Shown: positions 22,861 to 34,029 of the stretch, piece after piece
Layout: each line of letters begins with the position of its first letter
Position numbering within the stretch: the first letter of the stretch is position 1
Assembly (NCBI GenBank): GCA_022494885.1
Contig: JAGVSM010003406.1
Location: 1 to 64,000, forward strand
DNA: 64,000 bases
Reading direction: 5' to 3'
Source of the DNA: Micrasema longulum
Taxonomy: Eukaryota; Arthropoda; Insecta; Trichoptera; Brachycentridae
Position numbers and translations under genes: made by a program
Notes under the pieces: generated by a model
What the model saw: the letters and a program-made list of their open reading frames with translations, nothing else
Told to the model about the DNA's origin: nothing
Database searches by the model: none

Positions 22861-24024
22861 GTGTATTGAAAACTTTTGAATAAAACTTCCGTTGGTCCCT
22901 TTTTCTCTTATATCACTCAAATTACATACATTAATATTATTATTATAAATCAAATTTCTCTTTTGAAATTTGTAATACTACTAAAATCGCTTTAATGAAA
23001 TTTTATCGACTTCTCTTGGTTTAAAATCTTCTCCTTATATTGCTTTTTCAAATTTTAAAGATTACTTGCTCATACTTGTTATTCCTTCTTTATTTTTTCT
23101 TTTTTCTCTGCTGCATTGGCATGTTTTATACTTTTAAACTACTTTTAATTACTTATATTATATATGTAAATAAAATCAATATATTGCTGCTCTTGCTATA
23201 ATGCGTCATTAATTTTGAAGATGTTTTTTAAATTGACCTAAATTTAAAGTCTTATATTTCACTTAAAGATTCTTCTCATCGTTTCTTTGAATCCCTTAAA
23301 ATAAATATGTGTACATTTATGTTTTTCCTTTTTTTTAAAAATGTTATTACTATTTTATTTTATTTTTACATCTGAGCATGTTTTTCATTCTTTATTTCAA
23401 TTGTTAATTTTTAATTACTCCTACAAATTTTCTTAATTTTTAATATTATTTCCATTTGTAAATACTCACTACAAACTACAAACTTTAAAATATCTTTTTT
23501 CACTTAAATTTTAATTTTTAAACAACTTTCATTTATGTTTTTCTTTTTCCTTCTCTTTTTTATACTTTCATAATTAACCTTACATATAATTGCTTTATAA
23601 TATGGAAACTTCACTGGTCCATAAGAATTAAGTCTAATTGTGTAAAATATTAAACTTTGTAACTGTACTGTATGTTTCCTGAATAAAAGAAAATAAAAAA
23701 ATAAAAAAAATATACGTATATGTGTATATCATCACTGTCATACGTATTATTATATAACTTTTCTACATTCCATTTTCCGACATGTATACATTTTTATTAT
23801 TTGTATTTTTCTATTATTATTTTGAATATTATTTTGATTATTTTGCATATTGTTTTGATAACTTGTATATTCTTTTAATATGTAAATAAATATTTTTGAT
23901 TTATATACCGAAGAGTCCCGACTTAACACGTAATTTTCTAACAAGTCGGGACATAAAAAATATATGATTGCGTCTATGTAAAATTGTGTATTTTGTGCAT
24001 TAAATAAAAAAAATAAAGAAAGAT
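22861..24024. other. AT-rich LINE-3'-UTR-like region
   Basis: Long T-rich DNA ending at about 23680-23710 in 'gaataaaagaaaataaa' and A runs, as in a retrotransposon 3' UTR and tail. No coding block was seen. The frame at 23750-24073 runs into the tandem array and is a shadow. Confidence 0.4.
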
Positions 24025-24312
24025 GTAATGCAATCATCTTTTCAGCACCAAAATAAGGTTTGGTGTAAGTCACAATTCACGTTTTAATTTGTCAATGTAA
24101 TGCAATCATCTTTTCAGCACCAAAATAAGGTTTGGTGTAAGTCACAATTCACGTTTTAATTTGTCAATGTAATGCAATCATCTTTTCAGCACCAAAATAA
24201 GGTTTGGTGTAAGTCACAATTCACGTTTTAATTTGTCAATGTAATGCAATCATCTTTTCAGCACCAAAATAAGGTTTGGTGTAAGTCACAATTCACGTTT
24301 TAATTTGTCAAT
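24025..24312. repeat. Tandem array, 4 identical 72-bp units
   Basis: Units start at 24025, 24097, 24169 and 24241, and all four are identical as read. Each contains the inverted repeat CACCAAA-n6-TTTGGTG. All six frames have stops, so it is non-coding. Perfect identity implies recent amplification or conversion; assembly collapse of a longer array is possible. Confidence 0.95.
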
Positions 24313-24900
24313 CAAACGAACAGTTAACATTTTTCCATATTCTATTTCGTTCAATATAAAAAATGTGATAAGAAGTACAAAAATCTTTATACTTTTACGT
24401 AGGTTTTACATTGTGATAATTCTAACGACTATTTAAGGATTGACATACATTATTTTGCACAATGTATGTATGACTTGCAATCAATCCACTTTAATAACAT
24501 GCCATTGGATATCGTGTTCGAGGAATTCGCCATTTAAAGTATAGGCGATGTTAAGAAACTACATTTATCGGGTAATCGATCAACCTCAGTAGTGTAATTA
24601 TTAAGGTAACAAGAAGTCAGTTGACATACAAGCACGAAACAATGGCAAAGGGTTATTTTTGAATGTCATAATTTATGAAAATATCTATTTATTTATGTAG
24701 GGTATTTAATATCCTCCATTTTAAATACTATATTTTCGTCTGCTCTTGTCTCGACAAGCTACATATAATTCGACTGCGACACAGTACAAATTCTAAGTAC
24801 GTAACATTACAAATACTACCTTCACAAGCAGGAAGGTAGTTTTCAATATTAAAAAAGTTTTGAGGGAATTTAGGTTATAATTCCCCGGAATATTTCAGTT
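24313..24900. other. Unassigned; Penelope-type terminal word
   Basis: At 24768-24815 'gcgacacagtacaaattcta' and 'agtacgtaac' match the duplicated unit at 62934-63028. Nothing else was recognised. Confidence 0.4.
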
Positions 24901-25003
24901 TTGATGGCAATTTTCAACGTGTTGTAACTCACTCTTGGAAATTGGAAATCCGTGAGATCCGTGAGTCCGCAACATTAGCCACGGGACCACAACCCGATTA
25001 ATG
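24901..25003 (-). repeat. SINE-D fragment, minus strand
   Basis: Matches 2436-2569 ('ggcaattttcaacg', 'gttgtaa', 'gtgagtccg', 'gggaccacaacccgatta'). It ends 23 bp before a Helitron. Confidence 0.55.
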
Positions 25004-25026
25004 AATCAATAAAATACAAAACTTTA

Positions 25027-25716
25027 TCTTTATATATATAATTCCTCTGTACGTGTGATGTCACTGAACTCCTCCTAAACGGCTTAACCGATTTACGTGC
25101 GGTTTTCAGAGAAATATAGATCTTGGCGCTGTGCGTGTTCGTAGAAAAGTAAATCTTCAATCTAATATGTAAAAAAGAAGTATGGAGCATAAATGTTTTA
25201 TTCATCGATCTTCCAGGGTTGCGTTCAAGAAAAATGCATTTACAAAAAATGAAAATATGTTGTTTTCTTGTTTTTAAAAAAAGCTTGTTTTTTAATGTTT
25301 AATAACAGTATTTGTTTTTTGTGGATCTCGATGAGATTTTTTCTTTAAATTCCTTATAATTTCTACCCATTTATTTCTTTTTACTGGATTTTTGGTAATA
25401 CTGAAATAATATTAAATTCAAAACATTCATAAAAATCGTATTCCTATATAAGTACACCCCTCTGTTGGTGAGAAGACCGGAGTTTGACGTTTGCAAAAAG
25501 AATGCCATATTTGAAAAAATAATTATTTTATGTTTTGGAATTCAACCATAAACAAGTACCTCCGTACCTACGTTAAATATTAGCAATTTTTAGTTTTGGA
25601 ATTTAATCACAAACAAATACCTAGGTACCTACCTATCATTGGGCTGTCTATTTCCATGGTAATACAAAGCAGGCAAGCCAACGTTCGGGCAGGACAACGC
25701 CTGTCGGGTACGCTAG
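25027..25716 (+). mobile_element. Helitron-A, complete non-autonomous copy (690 bp)
   Basis: Begins TC ('tctttatatatataattcc') after an A and ends CTAG (25713-25716) before a T, so it sits in an AT dinucleotide with no target duplication. Seven bases before the CTAG is a hairpin, GGCAGG-acaacg-CCTGTC (25689-25706). These are the defining Helitron termini. There is no Rep/helicase code. The copy at 40865-43202 has the same 690-bp length once its insertion is removed. Confidence 0.88.
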
Positions 25717-26344
25717 TTATGTATACGTTACAAAGTTTTATTTTTGTATGTTTATTGTATGTTACAAAACATTACGTTGTTTGTTATTTCCCACTCGTAC
25801 AGTCTCAGACAAGTAATTATTATGCCTCGTCTCAACTAAAGCCTATACTTACTTAGATGTTTTATCTGGATTCGAACATTCGATACTAAAACATGTAAAC
25901 AGAAAACAGGTAACAAACCGGTTATATTATAAAATAATCAACTTTACTTATGTTTGGATATCTACATATACTAGACTTGACTACAATCTCCTCACCTGAA
26001 CATGTGTCGAGAAATATTTACATAAATCTTAAAATACCTTCATAATTGACTTGAAACATATTTTAAAATTAATGGTTTACGTATAAGTTTACTTTATCAA
26101 TTTTAAAATAACAAAAATCTAACCATTCATACGTACACACGATCCTGAAATATTATTTTTTACAACCGTTCATAGAATGCGAATTATAAAAAATACATTT
26201 AAAAGGGCCAAAAATACTAAATAAAGATGGCGGTCATCACTCAAACCAGCCAATAATCTAAAAACAGTGTAAAAAAACTATATTTCAAGTTGATTCTATG
26301 TGATTGCCATATAAATCATTGAGTATAATTCAGATCAGTATAAT
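25717..26344. other. No recognisable feature
   Basis: AT-rich DNA. 'aagatggcggtcatcac' (26225-26241) is a lone YY1-like word. Confidence 0.4.
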
Positions 26345-26557
26345 TCAATGGTTCTTGATATTTCCCACAGTCTCAAACGTTGTTCCAATATTATGTTTTT
26401 TCAGCACTTTGACTATCTTGTCAGTAACATTCTGTACATATGGTAGATATGCAGTTCCTTTGGTATTATCTTCTTCCTTGTTCTTCTTTGTAGCTTGCGA
26501 TTTAATAATGTTGTCAATTCTTACTTTTGTAATCGACACCAGTTGGATTCTCTTCAC
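26345..26557 (-). mobile_element. Penelope-like element fragment
   Basis: The minus-strand frame contains AYLPYVQNVTDKIVKVLKKH followed by NIGTTFETVGNI. This resembles the linker between reverse transcriptase and the GIY-YIG nuclease in Penelope-like elements, where a 'lPYi.g.s.ki...l....i.t.f.p...i' pattern is usual. About 70 codons are open, with neither catalytic domain present. The opposite 91-codon frame (26304-26579) is its shadow. Confidence 0.6.
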
Positions 26558-26654
26558 ACAAACAGTTTCAAATTTCTAGGGTTGGAAAAAAGTTTTACCG
26601 AACCCTCCATTCACTGAAAAGACTTCGAAATTTTCTTCCAACCACAGCAAAAAA

Positions 26655-26985
26655 ATCCGTCCTGATCTTTTTTATTGTCTTCTCAGTGCTGCTCACCCTG
26701 ACGCCAATACTGAACTCATTAATCGTCTGGAGCGTTTGCAGAAGGATAACATTCGCTATATTTTTAATTGAAAAAAATATTATCACATATCATTCTTTCG
26801 CCAAGAACTCAAGTGGCTTTGTTTTCATTAGCTCATAAAATTTCAATCTTTTTAGCTTATTTATAAAATTCTTCACAACCCTTGTGCGCAAAAGCATCTT
26901 GCTGAGAATATCATTTGCCTTTCTGATCATGGTCTATTGTTTCACTCTTTTTAGGGAAGAACACTTTCCATTCACATATATCTAA
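26655..26985 (+). mobile_element. CR1/Jockey-like LINE C-terminal fragment
   Basis: The plus-strand reading has 'ELINRLERLQKDNIRYIFN', a stop, 'YYHISFFRQELKWL', two more stops, then 'IYKILHNPCAQKHLAENI' and 'SDHG'. This is the same block order as the minus-strand LINE at 10265-10745. Four in-frame stops; dead. Confidence 0.75.
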
Positions 26986-27069
26986 CAAATAATCAATTTC
27001 AATAAATTTTGCATTGTCATTAGTAAAATACTATCATCTAATGAAAAAGAAAATTTAATACAAAAATTG

Positions 27070-27135
27070 TTTTCTTACACGCGGTGAAAATAAGAGCATT
27101 TTATGGTACCGCGAAGTTTCTCGAAAATGTATGAA
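27070..27135 (-). repeat. Repeat family F, end fragment
   Basis: Inverse of 'gccgtacaatttaatgctct' plus the following 'ttttaaccgtg'-like text from copy 2. It is cut off by the hairpin B copy to the right. Confidence 0.5.
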
Positions 27136-27175
27136 GAAAAAAAAGAAGAACTTCTTTGTTTTGAGTACGTTTACA

Positions 27176-27490
27176 TGTTTGCAGACAGGCTGGATTTATT
27201 CCCGAGGGATTTATTTAGACCTGAATTTGTTGCAACAGGAAGGGAAAACATTTTTGAGAATGAAATATGGAAGTCCAGGCATTTACAGGACTTATGACCT
27301 GCCATTGGCTGGTTTATGTGGCCACTTCACAAATGTGGATGTTTAAAGATAGGCAGAATGGTAAATGTTACAAAGTTTGTACGTAAGTGGTCACTTAAAA
27401 CAGCCAAAGATAGGTCATAAGCCCTGCAAATGTCTAGATTTCCATATTCCCTTCTCAAAAATGTTTTCTTTATCTGTTGCAACAAATAAG
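27176..27490. mobile_element. Hairpin family B, copy 3
   Basis: An inverted repeat with 'gaagtccaggcatttacagg' on the left and 'cctgcaaatgtctagatttc' on the right, and outer ends 'ttgttgcaaca' and 'tgttgcaacaa'. The frames at 27103-27346 lie across it and are not genes. Confidence 0.75.
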
Positions 27491-27529
27491 GATACTTTGA
27501 ACTACGTTACAAGCTCAACTTAATCAAAC

Positions 27530-27840
27530 AACACACATAAATAGAGATATTTACCCAAGCGTCAACCACAACCATAATACAAGATACTCTAACAGGGATC
27601 TGATACTAAGTGAAGGGGTCAACACTTTTCTGGCATCGAGACAACACTATTATGTAGGCAAAAAGGTCCATAACCTTTTACCAGAATCGTGGAAAGACGG
27701 GAGTGTTGTCAAGTTGCGGAAGGTGTTAACTTCGGTCTTTCATGACATTGGTCGTAGGGAGTCTGAAAGGTTGATGTATGCCGCGGATTGGAGATTCTTA
27801 CTGAATGTCGAAAATAAAATATGAAAATAAAGAATAATTA
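27530..27840 (+). mobile_element. LINE C-terminus and tail
   Basis: An open frame ending at about 27822 reads NTRYSNRDLILSEG, then YYVGKKVHNLLPESWKDG and SVVKLRKVL. The 'y..r.k.yN.LP......s...fk..l' pattern is the extreme C-terminus of many non-LTR retrotransposon proteins. A-rich text follows as a tail. It has no start and no catalytic domain. Confidence 0.65.
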
Positions 27841-27896
27841 AAAAATACATATATGCAGATGGCAATCATGAAGTTTCACATTAAAAATAGATTGTC

Positions 27897-28024
27897 AATG
27901 TTTTATGAATGTATGTATGTGTATGCGCATGGGTGTATGTACGTGTGTGTGTGTGTATGTAAATATATATATGTGTGTGTTTATATATGTGTATATATGT
28001 GTATGTGAGTATGTATATGTATCA
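27897..28024. repeat. TG/TATG-rich microsatellite
   Basis: Imperfect alternating purine-pyrimidine stretch of TATG, TG and TA units, e.g. 'gtgtgtgtgtgtatg'. Confidence 0.9.
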
Positions 28025-28211
28025 AAATGTGTATACTAATAACTTTATATTTTATTAGTCTGTGCTCTGTATTAATTTGTTAACTATTATCATACATTAG
28101 AATGTAATTGCCTAGCTTGAAACAGGGTATGTACCCTTGTTAGCTGGGCAAAGTGAACGTAGAATTGTATTTTTAATAAAAAGTGTAAATAAATAAAAAA
28201 TAAAATAATAA

Positions 28212-28335
28212 AATAACGTCACGGGCGGAGTACTTTCAAAATTACAAAAAGCGATGGTAATACGATACATGTTTTTTTCCTTATTTTGATTGTCTACTAA
28301 CAAATGAAAAAAACACCCAACTTCCTCATTCACCT
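28212..28335 (-). repeat. Repeat shared with 59195-59330
   Basis: Shared text 'aacgtcacgggcggagta', 'gcgatggtaatacgatacat', 'ctattaacaaa'-like and 'ttcctcatt'. This is the outer end of family F as seen in the 58965 copy. Confidence 0.55.
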
Positions 28336-28836
28336 TTAAATATATTTTTTCGTTATTTTTGTCATTCGTGATTGTATTGCGTGTCAACAGTCAACATTAA
28401 TGAGTTGGACAGTGTCCGCTCATAAGTAAATATTAAATATCCAACAATAAGCTGAGCATACGGACGTTTTCCAAGATCCAGGTGTTATTATTTATTCAAA
28501 GGGTTATTTTTCTTCTGAAATAGCTTAAACGTTATAAAGGTCCGCTGGGAAATTCTCCGTGTCAACAGATTTAAAGGTATACAAATAAAATACCAAAGGT
28601 TAAAGACGTCTTATTCCAAAGAATCGCGATAGTATATCCGTTCATTAAATATTTAATCGATTATTATCTTACTTGTAATGAAAATATTGATAATATCAGA
28701 ATAAATAATAGCTTCATGAGACGTGAAAAGTGAAAGATGAGAAGATACAAAAACATGTCGATTAAGTACGTATGTATTTATTATTGAATTATCTGATCGT
28801 AGAGTTATTGCCGATTTATTATTCTTATTTAAAATA
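28336..28836. other. No recognisable feature
   Basis: AT-rich DNA without assignable content. Confidence 0.45.
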
Positions 28837-29640
28837 ATGAAATCGATAATTGACAGCCCCGCTCTGCTTGAACTAATTCAAATTCGAATACCTAGTAGGT
28901 GCACTAGAAGTAACGAATTGTTTTTTTGCAACAATTCGCGGACCAACTTTGAAATGTACTCTCCTATACCCAGGATACATAGGTACGGAAATGAATTAGA
29001 ACAAATATTCGATATCTTCAATACAAATTCTGTTCATGAATTAAAACGAATTCTCACTTGTAATTTTTAGAAAAATAATGGATTTATTTTTAAATATATT
29101 ATTAAATTTTACTCTGTTTCCTGGAATATGTGATTTTTTATTTCTTTATTTAACATGTTAGATATAATTTTAAATTGTACATTGGTTGATTTATTGCCAA
29201 TGGATGATTTCACTAAATAGAGGTATTATTATTTAGTAACTTCACTATTTTTATTTTTTATTTTTGTTTTATTGCTCAAAAAACTTTTATTTTTTTAAGT
29301 ACTTATGTTGTATTAATTTTTTTTATTATTATTATCTAGTTATTATCAACTTTACTGTGTTATATTTATATTTAGTATATAAGATTTTCTCGTAGTTATG
29401 TTTCTTTTTAATTTTTTGTATTATATGTTTGCTAAATTGTTTAGTTTTAATTATTCTATTATTTCTTACTATGTACTTCATGATCATTGTGCACTGCTGT
29501 GATTATTTCTGTAAATTGTTATTTTTTTGTAAAAGGTTCTTTGAACCGTTATTTACCTTGCCTATTATTTTTCAAAAGTGTTACAATGTTTATTTTTCAA
29601 AAATGGATTTTACTGCAATTAAATTTCTTTAAATTTATCT
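28837..29640 (+). mobile_element. Probable LINE C-terminus with 3' UTR
   Basis: The 77-codon frame (to 29070) contains LIQIRIPSRCTRSNELFFCN and later MYSPIPRIHRYGNEL and SVHELKRIL. The arrangement 'iP..RT......f......r..N.l......f..s...fk..l' fits LINE C-termini. The next 570 bp are T-rich, as in a 3' UTR. Assignment is by pattern only. Confidence 0.5.
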
Positions 29641-29644
29641 AAAC

Positions 29645-29775
29645 TGTTGGGATCAGGAGGGATATACTAATGTGGGCCAATCAGGAACTTCTCAGCATTT
29701 GCTCATGTGGAGGTGAAACCACTTAAAACTCTTCAGGAGAAGCCGGCCTGTTGACAGCTGTCTGAAATAAAATAA
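29645..29775 (+). repeat. Repeat family G, copy 2
   Basis: Matches 19128-19260; ends 'agccggcctgttgacagctg' then 'aaataaaataa'. It follows the LINE-like block directly. Confidence 0.6.
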
Positions 29776-30377
29776 CCACAACCCTATTATTTTCACTAAT
29801 AAATGAGACTTAACTGCAAAAAGTCTTGAAGATTACTAAATATAAAAGGCTGTTCTGACTTATACAATTATTAAATTATCTTCTATTCCATTTTTAACAA
29901 CATCTGAAATGAATGTACTTACTCGTTTTCAATTAAATTTAAGATATGGTGATAATTTCTAAGTTCATCAATTATTAGGTCAGCGTAACTAGTTTAAAAA
30001 ACAGTAAATGGCCAGTAACGTCTATTTTATTTAGTTGAGTAGAATCAGTTGGCATATTTACACTAAAAAAAAGACGTTTACTTAATTACTAAATAAAAAT
30101 GGCATTTCTAGCTAAAAACGTCTTTTCATTGCAGTATAACATATTTTTTCTTATTTTTTTAACTAAAAAGAAGATGAAAATGTCAATTTTTAAATATACA
30201 ACGTAAAAATTATTGAAATTAATATATATATGTTCCGTTAAGGCAAACCATAATACATACTGTCGCATAATAATATACTCAATTTTTGTAGTATTTTTCA
30301 CACATTTTTCGATATCCGAGAGTTACAAAATATTTATTTTCTGCGTTTTTTGTTTTATGTAGAAACGTCCTTCTTTT
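29776..30377. other. No recognisable feature
   Basis: AT-rich DNA. The minus-strand frame at 30089-30301 is low-complexity. Confidence 0.45.
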
Positions 30378-30611
30378 TTATGACGGCAGAATACTCCCAT
30401 AACAAGAAAACAAATACATTAAAGACACTTTTGTCAAAGTCCTGCTCCGGAAAACCCCTTCGGATACATGGAACAGATGAACATCCAGAGCGATGTTGTT
30501 CAGCATAGCTGTAGCCCTTCCAACAAGCATGACCATCGGCAAGTTGGTCCTGTATATCGGAATATGAAACAATCTATGCTGACGTCTTAGGTAATTATTA
30601 GGAAAATTCAA
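30378..30611 (-). mobile_element. LINE C-terminal fragment
   Basis: The minus-strand frame contains LRRQHRLFHIPIYRTNL, then MVMLVGRATAMLNN and DVHLFHVSEGVFRSR. A parallel block at 33590-33720 reads MLLGRAMSLLN and DIDIFHISEKKFRE, so two copies of one LINE family are present. It is cut by the TIR element starting 26 bp upstream of its 5' side. Confidence 0.65.
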
Positions 30612-30636
30612 ACCAATGCTCCTCGTAATCTCAGTA

Positions 30637-31212
30637 GCTTAATCACAAATAACTATCTACGTGCTAATAAGCGACGTGATAACAATTTCTCACCATTGTT
30701 GTTTATTGTATTCGCGATCATAATGCAACATCCGTGAACACCCAATATTAAATGTCAAAATATTTACGTTTAGCGACGTATAATCCTGCTGCGCAATCAC
30801 ATATTTGAATTTCACCAGTGTAAATATGGAAAATATTCCAAACTGCTATTTTGATTTATTTATTCATCATGCTATTCATAGCATTTAGCTGGCGGTTAGC
30901 AAGCCAAATGTCAAGAAAAGCAGTTGCCATAGTATTTGTAATTTAATTTTCCCTTTTTGTACAAGATACTCCTCACTATTTTGCAAATGCAATATATTGT
31001 ATTATTTTCGATGGTAAACGCCAATTTTTCGCCAGTGAACTGTATTTATTTACGAAGAAAACAAAAAACAAACTGACACGAGCGTTGACTTAGAGATTAC
31101 ACACGCGTTGACTTATGACCACGATAACTTAAGCATATTCATTATTGTTCATTGTGATCGCTCAAATGCTTAGCATGTTTTTAAGCACGTCGATAGTTAT
31201 TTGTGATTGAGC
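30637..31212. mobile_element. 576-bp TIR element with TA duplications
   Basis: Left end 'gcttaatcacaaataactat' and inverted right end 'gctcaatcacaaataactat' pair for about 32 bp. TA flanks at 30635-30636 and 31213-31214. No transposase frame. A 5' fragment of the same family is at 12697. Confidence 0.82.
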
Positions 31213-31252
31213 TATAGGATTATCGACCAAACCGCGCAACAATCGATAAACA

Positions 31253-31291
31253 TGTGTATCCGGCTGAGCCATTTCACCTGCTAGGCAACGC
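31253..31291 (-). pseudogene. Exon-like frame in a repeat, 5' fragment
   Basis: On the minus strand the splice-acceptor-like 'tttgttttcag' is followed by codons for RCLAGEMAQPDT, matching RCLVGELVQPDE at 12453. The match then stops, at text bordering the 30637 element. The frame is conserved despite several base differences. Confidence 0.5.
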
Positions 31292-31759
31292 CTGAAAACA
31301 AATTTCAATATTTATACCGCTTGTACATATGTATATATATTAAATTAATTTAAACAAAAAAAGAAATTAGTTAATAAAGTGAAACGTTTTTTTTTCAAAC
31401 ATTTTTATACGCATTGTAGTTTTATATTTAAAGTTTCTACCTGTTTAATGAAGCAATATGGTCGAGTTTTGGTTACAAAGGTATTTGAAAATTTTGCTTC
31501 ATGAATATTTAAAAACACAGGTCATAAAAATACTTGCAACCGAACATGAGTACTCAGATAAGAAAAGCAAAGAACATACACTGTTTAAATAATCATACGA
31601 TAAGATAAAAATTGTTTGATTTATAGCACGAGTTATTATATTAAACATTGACCATAAATTTATTTTTTCAGCTGTGGGTACTGGGTAGCATATTTGCTTT
31701 GGATGCGCTCAAAATTGATACTTTTTGTCATTATTTCATGCTGGACCAAATTTATTTTA
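31292..31759. other. No recognisable feature
   Basis: AT-rich; this would be intron side if 31253-31291 is an exon remnant. Confidence 0.4.
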
Positions 31760-32140
31760 TTTTATTGTAAAGCCAACAGGAAACACACCACCTTTCTCTT
31801 CCTTAATCTACCCCCATTTCCTGTTTCCTTTTTTCCCTTTTCCCATTGAGTAATGGTATTGATTTAAGATAATTTTTACATAAATACATTTGCTTTTTTA
31901 TTGTTATTTTATTAGTTGGTTGAAATAAATATAAACTTGTCTCTATGTCCCTTATGTTTGTCAATGCTTCTTTCTTTTTTAAAAATGTTTTAAACTATTC
32001 TTTTATTGTAATATTTAAACCTTATAAATTGTAAACATGGACAATGTCCGTTAATAAATAAATAAATGAAAGAAATCGTCATTTGTAAATAAACCCGCTA
32101 ATGTACAATTAAAATTTTGTACAAAAAGTAAAATAAAGAA
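31760..32140 (+). mobile_element. CR1-like LINE 3' UTR, interrupted
   Basis: Matches the inverted 3' UTR of the LINE at 9955-10265 on both sides of an insertion. Before it: 'tttctcttccttaatct' and 'tcccattgagtaatggta'. After it: 'aaacccgctaatgtacaa' and 'tgtacaaaaagt'. The insertion is 31930-32072. Confidence 0.72.
31930..32072 (+). mobile_element. Second LINE 3' tail nested in first
   Basis: The same tail type as 15405-15535, ending 'ggacaatgtccgttaata' then 'aataaataaatg'. It interrupts the host 3' UTR between 'ggttgaaataaa' and 'gaaatcgtcattt'. The exact duplication is unclear because both sides are A-rich. Confidence 0.68.
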
Positions 32141-32576
32141 ATTAAAAAAAAAACATGCAATTATAAGATCCATGTTATAAATACATCTAACAAGTTCAAT
32201 TAAAATCTTTCTCGTAATTAATCACAAAAATTGTCACATAAGTATGACATATAATGTAAAATATTCGTAAGTAATTGTATACAACTTGTACTAATATAAA
32301 TATGTAAATACAACTTATGTCATTATAAATATAAAAATAAATGTGCACTTGAATACAGAACAGTAATGTTAGTCGCACAGTTACACTTTATAATATATTT
32401 GGTGTTAAAATAAATTATGTCCGTTTTTACCAAATAGAAAAATGAGCACCAAAAGTAAAACAAAATGCTAAGGATTATACACCATTTTAAAGAAAATTTT
32501 CTCTTCTACAAGATGTTGTATTTGCTTTAACGTTAAACATATTGTTTTGTTTGATTACAAGCCTTCAAAACGGAAT
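32141..32576. other. No recognisable feature
   Basis: AT-rich; the minus-strand frame at 32196-32378 is low-complexity. Confidence 0.45.
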
Positions 32577-32740
32577 GTCAAGTAGACGAAAGTGAGCATT
32601 CTCGACACCTTCCATTCGCGTTCAATGGAGGGAATACAGCTGTCAAAGCTGCGATATTTGCGCAGTTTACATACATAATACGCGAGTTTAAAGTGTTTTC
32701 TACGGCCGCGAAAGCGTTCGGAATAGCAGTTCTGACGGTA
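32577..32740. mobile_element. Hairpin family E, copy 1
   Basis: The right half ('acataatacgcgag', 'gtgttttctacggccgcgaa', 'agcgttcggaatagca') matches the right arm at 63308-63424. The left half is related but diverged. The minus-strand frame at 32555-32767 is a shadow. Confidence 0.6.
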
Positions 32741-33589
32741 CAGTGTAAAAATCTTTTTTAAAAACAATTGTCTCTTATTGTAATTATACGATAATATTAT
32801 GTATTTTATGGTACTAGGTACATAAATAATTTTACTAAATGTACATACATATGTAATCTTTGGAATGTTGAGTAGGTACTTACTACATGCTTACTGTAAT
32901 TAAAAGATATTTGTAGCTTTAAAGATTTTTAAAGGTAAAATTTCGATCATAAATCGGTATGACATTTTAATTTTAAATGTATTTATTTTATTTACGTTTA
33001 TGTACATTACAAAAATATTTCAATGCGTTCATAACACGAGCAACAATTCACGGCAGTGTATACTTGTAATGCCGTATTAAACAGACTTCATGAACTCGGC
33101 AATAGTTATTCCCACGTATCTGATATATTTAGCGTAGGGTATTGTTCCTATAGAACAAAGATTTCAAAGATGGTGAATGGTTATTATATTTATTTATTCA
33201 TGCATTTCATAATATATACAGTTTTTTGTTCACTTTGCCCAGCTGTATGAAATAGTACTTATAATTTTCCTGTTGTATTACTGTAGAATGTTTTATTATT
33301 TAATTTTGTTTTTTACATTTATTCTTGAATTATTTAAACTTTCTACTGAATATGCTATATAATGTTTAGGTTAATTTTTTAAATATAAATCTTGTATAAT
33401 TTTTAGGTTTATTTTATTTTATAAGTATAGGGCATAAGGAAATTTATGTTTAAAAAAAAAAAATATATATTTAGCCAAATATGTTAGTGTTATAATTTTT
33501 TGTAAAAGGCAGATTTGCCGTTTATGTTAATAAAATAAAATAACACGAAAAAATTATACTAAAATTTAAATATACAAAGATGGTGAAAT
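32741..33589. other. Unassigned; ends like a LINE 3' UTR
   Basis: 33230-33540 is T-rich and ends 'gccgtttatgttaataaaa' with A-rich text, as in a LINE 3' end. 'ttcactttgcccagct' (33229-33244) occurs inverted at about 28140-28155. Confidence 0.4.
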
Positions 33590-33720
33590 ACCCAGCAATT
33601 ATAGAAAAAGGATGTTCTCCTCTCTGAACTTTTTTTCACTAATATGAAAGATGTCGATATCCGAAGAAATACAGTTGAGTAAAGACATTGCTCTTCCTAA
33701 TAGCATTACCATCACCATTC
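33590..33720 (-). mobile_element. LINE C-terminal fragment, second copy
   Basis: The minus-strand reading MVMVMLLGRAMSLLN then DIDIFHISEKKFREEN parallels the 30378-30611 block. It terminates with a stop after LFL. Confidence 0.6.
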
Positions 33721-34029
33721 ATCATCATCATACCTCTTTGCGCACTTAGTGGTACATAAGGCACGGTATTGTTTAACCAAATGCAGTGTATTTCGATCAT
33801 CTGTTACATGAAGTGTGATCAGTCTTACGCTTCAGGTGCCAGACCAGAACGATGAAATATTGCAGTTTAAACAACCCTTGAAATATTTTTTTCATGTTCA
33901 ACCTGCCAGGTATCGAACCCAGGGCCTCGAGAATGGTAGACAAACGCGCCGATCACTACACAACTAGGTGGACTTACTTTCACGTGATTTTCTTGTTCAG
34001 GATTTTTACCTAAGAGAAGCCATCGCGTC
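33721..34029 (-). repeat. SINE-C, minus strand
   Basis: Inverted tRNA-like head near 33910-33970 (B box 'ctgggttcgatacc', A-box-like 'gtagtgatcgg'), body 'gcagtttaaac' and 'cgcttcagg' on plus, and an ATG-repeat tail visible on plus as 'tcatcatcatacc' at 33720. Copies at 51557-51880 and 59763-60765. Confidence 0.78.

Noticed and set aside
23750..24073. 107-codon minus-strand gene
   Set aside because: Runs through poly-A/T-rich DNA into the first 72-bp unit; Asn/Ile/Lys content is set by base composition.
24025..24312. CRISPR-like array
   Set aside because: The whole 72-bp unit repeats with no variable spacers; it is a simple tandem repeat in animal DNA.
24025..24312. Coding tandem repeat (24-residue unit)
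   Set aside because: The unit length is divisible by three, but all six frames contain stops.
26304..26579. Multi-span membrane protein on the plus strand
   Set aside because: The hydrophobic frame is the complement of the charged Penelope-like fragment on the minus strand.
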